From assembly GCA_949752735.1 (NCBI GenBank), contig OX457039.1, positions 49,265,555-49,329,554 on the forward strand: DNA of 64,000 nucleotides, in the 5' to 3' direction. The position numbers were made by a program, and so were the translations under genes. The DNA is from Lumbricus terrestris. Lineage: Eukaryota > Annelida > Clitellata > Crassiclitellata > Lumbricidae. This document shows, piece by piece, positions 57,603-64,000 of the stretch (position 1 is its first letter; each line of letters starts with the position of its first letter). The notes below the pieces were generated by a model. The model was not told the origin of the DNA. It was given only the letters and a program-made list of their open reading frames with translations, and searched no databases.

Positions 57603-58852
57603 CAGATCAAAAACAACTTCTCATAGTTTTTGCCCACTCGTCTACTTCTGACATAATAGTTCAGCAAATTCTTCAATCTGGCTGTAAACATAGTGTATGT
57701 CTCTTCTGCCGTTTTCTTCGCATCTACAAATCGTGATCGATATTCTCTCGCTGTCAATTTAAATTCTTTCAGTAAATGCTCTTTCACTACGTCGTAATTG
57801 TCTAGATCATCAAAAGACAATCGGTTTAGCACTGTTCTCGCTCTTGGTGTCATTAGTGGTAACAGCAATTTGACCCAAAACTGCTTTTCCACCGTAAAAC
57901 TGTTGAATGCATTCTCAACTGTCTCAAAATATAATGGCACCTCCATCATATCATATGGCATCTTAGGTAACACGTGTTTCATTGCATCACCTATCTTCTT
58001 AATCTTAGACACCATTGTCTCACTTTCTCGGATCCTATTTTGTTCTGACTCCTCACGGCTCCTTCTATCGTCTTCGTCTCTTTTCTTCAGTCTATTTTGA
58101 TCTTCCCTGCGCAGTTCTTGTTCTATCTTCTGCTGCAACAATTCTAGCTGCTTTCTGCGTTCCTCCTTTTCAATAGCCATTTCTCGTAGCTGTGCTTCCT
58201 TAAGAGCGAGTTTCTTTTGTTCTATTTGTACTTGTTCTTCCCTTTCTCTTTCCGCTCTTTCCAAACTTTCTTTCTCTATTTTCAATTCTTCCTGTCGAAT
58301 TTCTTCGGCTTTTTCTAATTCTGCCAAACGCATAGTTTCCTTGTCTTCCTCGCGAGCCTTTTGCTCTTCGATCTGTTGTTTCCGTATTTCTTCATCACTT
58401 TTCCTTGCTCTCTCGTACTCTATCATTAATTCCATCCTTCTTCGTTCTGCTTCGTCGCGATCTTTTTTCATTTGTTCTAACTGAAGCTGGAACTGCTGCT
58501 TCTGCATTTCTATCTCTTGTCTACGTTGCTCCTCTTTCTCTTTCTCTTCTTGTTTCCGTTCTTTCTCCTCTTGTCTCCGTTGCTCCTCCCTCATCATCAT
58601 AAATTGCATCAACGCCTCCATAGACATCGGTGCCTGTGGCTTTTCAACTGGCTTCTCCTCAGCGCCACCCACCGCGCCTTTCTCCTCAGCTTCCTTTTTA
58701 AGCCAAACCTCTGCTAAAGCTTCCATCAAATTCTCTCTAGACATCTCTTCCACTTCTTCCACGTCTAGACCGGCTTCAATTAATAATTTTATTAATCGAT
58801 CAGAAGACATCTTTTTAATACTAGCTTGTTTTTGTTCTGTAAGTTTCTCCAT
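57584..58852 (-). pseudogene. gag: Gag N-terminus, copy 2
   Basis: 422 codons starting MEKLTEQKQASIKKMSSDRL, 14 residues upstream of the first Met left in copy 1; this is probably the natural start. It contains the N-terminal helical domain, the E/R/Q-rich coiled coil, and most of the SCAN-like capsid region. It then frameshifts at an A-run (GATCAAAAACAAC, two bases longer than copy 1) near 57609. Two in-frame 3-nt deletions relative to copy 1 lie in the coiled coil (EQELRREDQ). Confidence 0.9.
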
Positions 58853-59124
58853 CTTACTTGCTTACTTCAGTGATTTCCGTGAAGAAATCGAGGGAGTGGC
58901 TATGATTTTTGTGATTGGTTGACTTCAATTCTTATTGCTCCTCGAATAAACAAGCGAGTTTTGTATACCTCTCTCTCTGGCGTTGCGTTGTCGTAATGTC
59001 GTTCGTATGCTCGTTGTATAATCTTCTCACCAGCTGTTCTGATCCTCGGAATGCTTCTCCGGTCGATCAGATGCTCAGACTGCTTCTCCCGTGTGCTCGG
59101 CTCCTCGTATTGTTTTGAAATCCA

Positions 59125-59276
59125 CAGTCCGTAACTTGGCTTCGATATTTCTCCGACGGTAAACTTGGCTACGTTATCCACTGTCCGTAACTTGAATTCA
59201 AATAGCCCTCCGACCGTAAGCTTGGATAAGTTAATCCTGCGTCCGTTTCTTGAGTTCAATATCCACCGTAGACTTG
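59125..59276 (-). repeat. Tandem motif array in the leader, copy 2
   Basis: Same six-motif CAAG(Y)TTACGG array as 18207-18358. Confidence 0.75.
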
Positions 59277-59286
59277 AGTTCGATAT

Positions 59287-59304
59287 CCCACCGCTGTGTC
59301 ACGA
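59287..59304 (-). promoter_or_regulatory. Primer binding site, copy 2 (altered)
   Basis: The minus strand begins TCGTGACACAGCGG where copy 1 has TGGTGACACAGCGG, so the pairing to tRNA CCA is disturbed. Confidence 0.65.
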
Positions 59305-59307
59305 AAA

Positions 59308-59774
59308 TGTGAGCCTATCTCAACTTACACTTAACTTCGGTAGCTAATGGCTAGTTATAAGTAGGCCTATCTACAGTTCTTTAACTTGTTACGGAAGACA
59401 AACACAATTCTCTCTCTATTTCTGTGTCTTATTAAAATCCATCAACCGCAAGGAAACATAAACGACACGACAATGACTGTATCAAAACAAACACAAACTC
59501 AACGTTAAGACAACTCCGCCATCTTATTAAAACTCTCTCTCACTACCTTCATTATACACGCCTTCTACACACGACTGGCACACCTACACAAGCCTATCTC
59601 ATTCTTAGCGTACACATCTCCTTCAGCCGCTCTGTCCGTCTCTCTGTCCCTGTCGCTCTTGCTCTCAGGCGTACGCGGCGCCGCTACAACTTTCCCGCCA
59701 TTCAACCGCCTAGCTGGCCTGCCTGTACGCTCAACAATTAGCTGACCATTCAAGGTTATACAAATTAGCTCACA
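59308..59774 (-). repeat. 5' LTR of retrotransposon copy 2
   Basis: 467 bp, nearly identical to the 3' LTR. It shares GCCGCTACAAC with it, unlike both copy 1 LTRs. Confidence 0.95.
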
Positions 59775-60090
59775 TATATAATATATATATATAATATATA
59801 TATAATTATATGATGCCGAGGTATAATACTTGCAATGAAGATGAAGGCAATTTGTTAGAAATGGATGGCGGTGATGAGTGCCTGAAACTTTCACGCACAT
59901 AATAGTCTGTACAATATTATTGTAAATTATACATGTACGTCGATTTGTGTATTTTTTGTGCTTTCCTTTATTACTATCCGTACGTACTTCTTGTATGCAA
60001 CGTAGCCTACTCGTATGCTATGCAGAGCAATTGTGTGTGAAGGAGGGCATGCTCAAGGTCCCTAATCTCCCTATACAGTATACACAGTAT

Positions 60091-60165
60091 ACCCACCTCG
60101 GACGAGGATCGAACCCGTACTCTACGTGTTACAGGTTGACCCCTCTATCCAGTCGACCACCGTGC
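60091..60165 (-). repeat. tRNA-like sequence, segment B copy
   Basis: Counterpart of 19167-19241. Confidence 0.45.
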
Positions 60166-60713
60166 TTCACTATATATATGAAGTGGTGTAGCGCGGTCGT
60201 GGTGGTAGTGGCAGCGGTGGTATATCGGTGGCTGGTAGCACGGCTCCATATAATTTTCAATTACATGGAGCTGCAGTTTGCAAGAGGCTTTGATCTCATG
60301 GGATTCAATGGGTTTCAATCCATTGAATCCCATCTTATGCGTATGGGAAGAGCAGCAAAAGATCCCTAATTAATGTTGAACAGCTTACAACTGTCTAGAC
60401 AGTCGACGCGTGCAAATATAGAACCAAATATGCATCATATCGTATGGTTTTATGGTCAGCAAAGATGTGGCTTCTTAATTCAGAGAGAGAGATTCTACAC
60501 AGTATTTATATAGAGCGAGGAATTAAGAGTACGGTGCGGGTTAGATGTACGTGTTGCAGACAGACTTCGTGGCCTGTATGCAGGCAGGCAAATGTGTACG
60601 TTGGACATTAGTCATCAGGTTTAGAATGAAATGCTAAAGAATCACTGATGAGATATTGATATATCCGTTTGATGTCGGTTTTAAGCGTGTACTATAGAAG
60701 CTTTATTGTAATT

Positions 60714-60721
60714 ATGTTGAC
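60714..60721. other. Empty insertion site of the 3.56 kb hAT element
   Basis: A single ATGTTGAC stands where segment A has the element between two copies. Confidence 0.92.
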
Positions 60722-60973
60722 ATCTTGATGGTCCGTCGTGTTATTCTTACGAATTCATCAGCTATGCTAGCTGATATTGCCGCGTTCCCGAAGTGCGTTT
60801 CGCGCCAAATGTTCAGATCAAAAGGGTTTCGTGGTAAACAAAGGAACTGGGAAGTACTGCATTATTAAATGGTACGGGTGAGATGGTGAGGGAGAGTGCT
60901 TGCCATGGCACCCACCCCGTCCATCATTGAGTGCATGCGTCTGAGAAGGAGGGAGGGAGAGAGAGGGTAGCGT

Positions 60974-61145
60974 AGGGTTTTTTAACGTGCAGTTGTACAC
61001 AAAATGTGCAGTTCTAAATGGCACTTAAATACAGTTAAAACTAGCAAAAAACGTCATTGACCTCCGATTGGAAGTAATTTACCATGGAGGATGGGAAAGG
61101 AAAGAAGGGGTTGTGCAGTTCTAAAAATTCCTTAAAAACAGCCCT
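60974..61145. mobile_element. MITE-like repeat, segment B copy
   Basis: Orthologue of 23622-23793, same length. Confidence 0.6.
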
Positions 61146-62369
61146 GATCTGAAAGGGGATGGCAAAGGTTTGTCCATGCATGTGACTCGTATACCGTATC
61201 CGAAATAATGACTCAGATTCGCTGTATCACATTCAACACAGGAAAGCATTCCTCTATTCCATGTATGCATTTTTTATGTGCAATTCGGTATCGTTGGAGC
61301 GCGACATATTGTCGCATGTCGCGATGACTGACAGCCCTATAGGCGTTAGAATAAAGCACATTGCGGGATGAAAGGCTAATTTCGCATGCAGCAAAAAAAT
61401 CCCACCATGTATTGTTCGTGTTGCTGCCATTTGACCGTTATAATGTCAGTTATTGCGATCCTATAGATGTAGGCACGAGGCAGCAGATTATTGCACCGTC
61501 GACGACGACCTTGTGGCAATCTAGACTATATGCATTTTTCGCAAATAACAGGTCTTTGTTTCGAAGCCTTTGCACGTACATATATATATATATATTATAT
61601 ATATATATAATATTATATATCCTATACGTTGATCATCGTTCAGCAACCGACGACTGTCGATGTACGACGCCATTTACTTGATATATTCAATTGCCGTCTT
61701 CCCTCACCGCACCCCCGACCCACTCCGACACTCAGATCTATATATATATGTATATATATATATATATATATTCACGACATCAAATCAAACTCACTTTACA
61801 TCGGATATATTCGTAGACTTACTCCTCCGACCCGTATATAATATATATGCTCGCAATATGCATCAAGTATCTAGTAACATATTGATGCTGGCACCTGCGT
61901 GAGGACAATCAACGCACCTAAGATCACGAAACGCGACCGGATCTATAGATGCTTCTCAACTCAATTCAACGTAGGAAATTGCAACACTTGCCAGTTACAA
62001 TTACGTCCGACAGTAATGCTTTAGGGTAACAGGACAATAACACCTGCATGGAAAACGGATTGAAACCTAATTCGGACTAATCGGACTCGATGCAGCGCTC
62101 GTGAATAAGCTGGTGCCCTACGCTTGGATTTTCAGTGGCGCTTTAGAAGTTGGAGATTACTGTTACGAGCATAATATAGCATAGGATGGTAAAGACGTGT
62201 AAAGAGCAACTTCAAGAAAGAATCAAAAGCAACGGACAAACTAAACAGATTTCAGACGTTTCCGCTTTCTTGACCGACGGAATTACATACTTACTTACAT
62301 GATGACGTATGTCCTTGTATACATAGACATATTGTAGAGATCTCAGTATACCAGCACAGTAATGATAAT
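61146..62369. other. Non-coding stretch with (TA)n
   Basis: TA tracts lie at about 61579-61618 and 61739-61771 (the second is expanded relative to A). No gene recognised. Confidence 0.55.
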
Positions 62370-62590
62370 GAGGCGCGGTGGTGTAGTTTGTTTTTTGTAT
62401 GTGCACTTGTTATAGCGCCTCTTCAAGCACACTACTCAGAGGCGCTCCCGACTGCAGAGCGGACACTGCATCGGAGTTTCACGCCGAAGCGCTGAGCAAT
62501 TGCGAGTGAAGAACTTGCCCAAGGTCTCTACGCCGAAAGGTTGCAGGTTCGAATCCACCTCAAGTCGCCGCATAGAGAGCTTGCATAGGA
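62370..62590 (+). repeat. Composite SINE-like repeat
   Basis: The tRNA-like head (GAGGCGCGGTGGTGTAGT) is separated from its box B (GGTTCGAATCC) by about 146 bp containing CAGAGGCGCTCCCGACTGCA, the module also seen at 33412-33598. Segment A has the continuous head. Confidence 0.55.
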
Positions 62591-62647
62591 TTTGCGAAAA
62601 GCAATGTTTTCGAGTGGAGAGACAGCGAGTGGTGGAGTTTTTGTGAG

Positions 62648-62722
62648 TTCGCGCGCATGCGTGGGTGCGTGTGCACGCGCGTGCGTGTGTATGTGTGTGT
62701 GTGCGCGCGCGCGTGTGTGATG
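62648..62722. repeat. Alternating purine-pyrimidine tract, segment B copy
   Basis: Counterpart of 25166-25240. Confidence 0.85.
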
Positions 62723-63389
62723 CCCGTCCGAAGTTTGTTGTGACAAAAAGCGATTTGCAAATTTTTTAGTGATGGAAAATCAAAAAACGACGTCGGCTTT
62801 AATCATGCTGTTCACAGACTGATTACGATGAAGATTTTGATTTTGATGAAGATTATGATTACGATGAAGATTATGGCGACTTTTTAGTCACAGACCGACA
62901 CGGATCGTTTGAACTATTCGCTCATCTATTATTTAACTATATGACGAGATGTTGATGGTCACGTGGGAGGTAGTTACCTTTTCTTCTCGATGAAATCTTC
63001 TTTTCTTGCCGTTGCTTCGTTTCTCAGTCAGCCAGACGGAAGTGGCGATTCACCCGTCTTCCTCACGACGAATTACGACTCGGAGTCATAACCTTCAATG
63101 TTCGAAGTTCGCCGTAGAATCCATTATACCGTCGGATCGCGTCTGCTGCTGCTGCTGCTGCGCTGCCAACGACCGACCGCCAGCGATGCTGAAATGCTGC
63201 TTTTATGTACTGAGTCAGTGTAAGCGAGTGAGATACGGACACAGAGACAGAGAGGGATGGAGGGAGGGAGAGACAGAGAGGGACAGAGGGAGAGACAGAG
63301 GGAGCGTACGGATGATGAGGCCGGAGCCAGCTAAGCGGGTGATCGGTCGGACGACAAGAACCCATGCACAACCAGCAAAGACTGAAGAC

Positions 63390-63935
63390 GACGGGACCGA
63401 TGGAAAAGGAAGAGGAAAAGGAAGAGAAGGAGGAGGCGGAGGCGGAGGCGGAGGCGGAGGCGGAGGAGGAAGTGGAGGAAATGGAAGAGGAGGAGGGGAG
63501 AAGAACGAGGGGAGGACGAGGAGGAGGATGAGGAAGACGAAGAGGAGGAGAAAGAGAAGGAAGGGGAGGACGAGGAGGAGGACGAGGAGGAGGACGAGGA
63601 AGAGGGCGAGGAGGAGGAGGACGAGGAGGAGGACGAGGAGGACGCGGAGAAAAAAAGAGGAGGAGGACGAGGAGGAGGACGAGGAGGACGCGGAGAAAAA
63701 AAGAGGAGGAGGACGAGGAGGAGGACGAAAAGGAGGACGACGAGGAGGACGAGGAGAAAGAGAAGGAAGGGGAGGACGAGGAGGAGGAAAAGGAGGAGGA
63801 ACGGGACGAGGAGGAGGACGATGACGAGGAGACGAGGAGACGAAGAGGAGGAGGAAGAGAAGAAAGGGAGAGGAGGAGGAGGAGGAGGAAGAGGAGGAGG
63901 AAAAAGAAGAGGCGGTGGAGGAAGAGGAGGAGTGG
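63390..63935 (+). repeat. Homopurine tract, segment B copy
   Basis: Longer version of 25880-26300, with an extra GGCGGAGGCGGA block and duplicated GGAGAAAAAAAGAGGAGG blocks. The 272-codon plus-strand frame at 63006-63824 that runs into it is disrupted in A, so I do not treat it as a gene. Confidence 0.88.
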
Positions 63936-64000
63936 ATATTTGCAACAGTAATAAACGAGGCGGTCGAGCGAAAGGACGCCGGGAGACAGACACCAACCAT

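Larger units (their letters stand above)
52887..59774 (-). mobile_element. Gmr1-like LTR retrotransposon, copy 2
   Basis: 6888 bp on the minus strand, flanked by TATAT at 52882-52886 and 59775-59779. Both LTRs are 467 bp, and by eye they differ at one position (CCGTAG against CGGTAG near their plus-strand starts), so insertion is recent or the LTRs have been homogenised. It sits at the same site as copy 1, so both derive from one insertion that was duplicated. Coding lesions are a 2-nt insertion in gag near 57609, an amber codon at 56289-56291 between protease and integrase, and a changed primer binding site. INT, RT and RNase H form one intact frame. Confidence 0.95.
42525..64000 (+). repeat. 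Segment B of the large direct duplication
   Basis: Homologous to 310-26389 in the same orientation. It begins exactly at the end of the inverted-repeat element and continues past the window edge. Confidence 0.92.

Noticed and set aside
63006..63824. 272-codon plus-strand frame in segment B
   Set aside because: Runs into the homopurine tract, and the equivalent frame in segment A is interrupted; no domain.

Overview
This is eukaryotic DNA, most likely from an invertebrate deuterostome, with an echinoderm such as a sea urchin the best guess. The basis is the high AT content, abundant long microsatellites, tRNA-derived SINE pieces, many hAT and Tc1/mariner insertions, and a retrotransposon of a type (Gmr1-like Ty3/gypsy) described mainly from deuterostomes. 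I see no convincing host protein-coding gene. The window is an accessory, repeat-built region, and nearly all recognisable coding sequence belongs to mobile elements.

The layout is dominated by a large direct duplication. Segment A (about 310-26389) recurs in the same order and orientation as segment B (about 42525 to the window end). Each segment carries, left to right: an eroded mariner relic interrupted by a small hAT MITE, further hAT MITEs, a long palindrome next to a second mariner relic, the 3' end of a LINE ORF, a conserved alanine-rich open frame, a complete LTR retrotransposon on the minus strand, tRNA-like pieces, and a homopurine tract. The copies differ by clean insertions. A alone has a 1.17 kb mariner derivative (4342-5515), an 882 bp hAT MITE inside pol (12884-13765) and a 3.56 kb hAT-type element (19800-23361). 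B alone has inserts near 44063-44700, 50050-50222 and 62388-62533. The B sequence therefore gives the empty site for each A-only element.

The two retrotransposon copies (11075-18850 and 52887-59774) are 467-bp-LTR elements encoding Gag, protease, integrase, reverse transcriptase and RNase H in one collinear frame. Integrase lies upstream of reverse transcriptase, unlike ordinary Ty3/gypsy elements. Both copies are broken, at different places.

Between the segments lie unique sequence and simple repeats (26.4-33.9 kb), including a (CTA)n tract, a GGACAATTC-type minisatellite, a 1.4 kb mariner element with about 200 bp inverted ends, two hAT MITEs and SINE pieces. An 8.59 kb inverted-repeat (foldback-like) element at 33935-42524 follows. 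Its arms are satellite-like arrays, including a 563-bp higher-order repeat, and its right end is exactly the left edge of segment B. Whether A/B is a true tandem duplication (unit about 42.2 kb) or two divergent haplotypes placed end to end by the assembler cannot be decided from the sequence alone.
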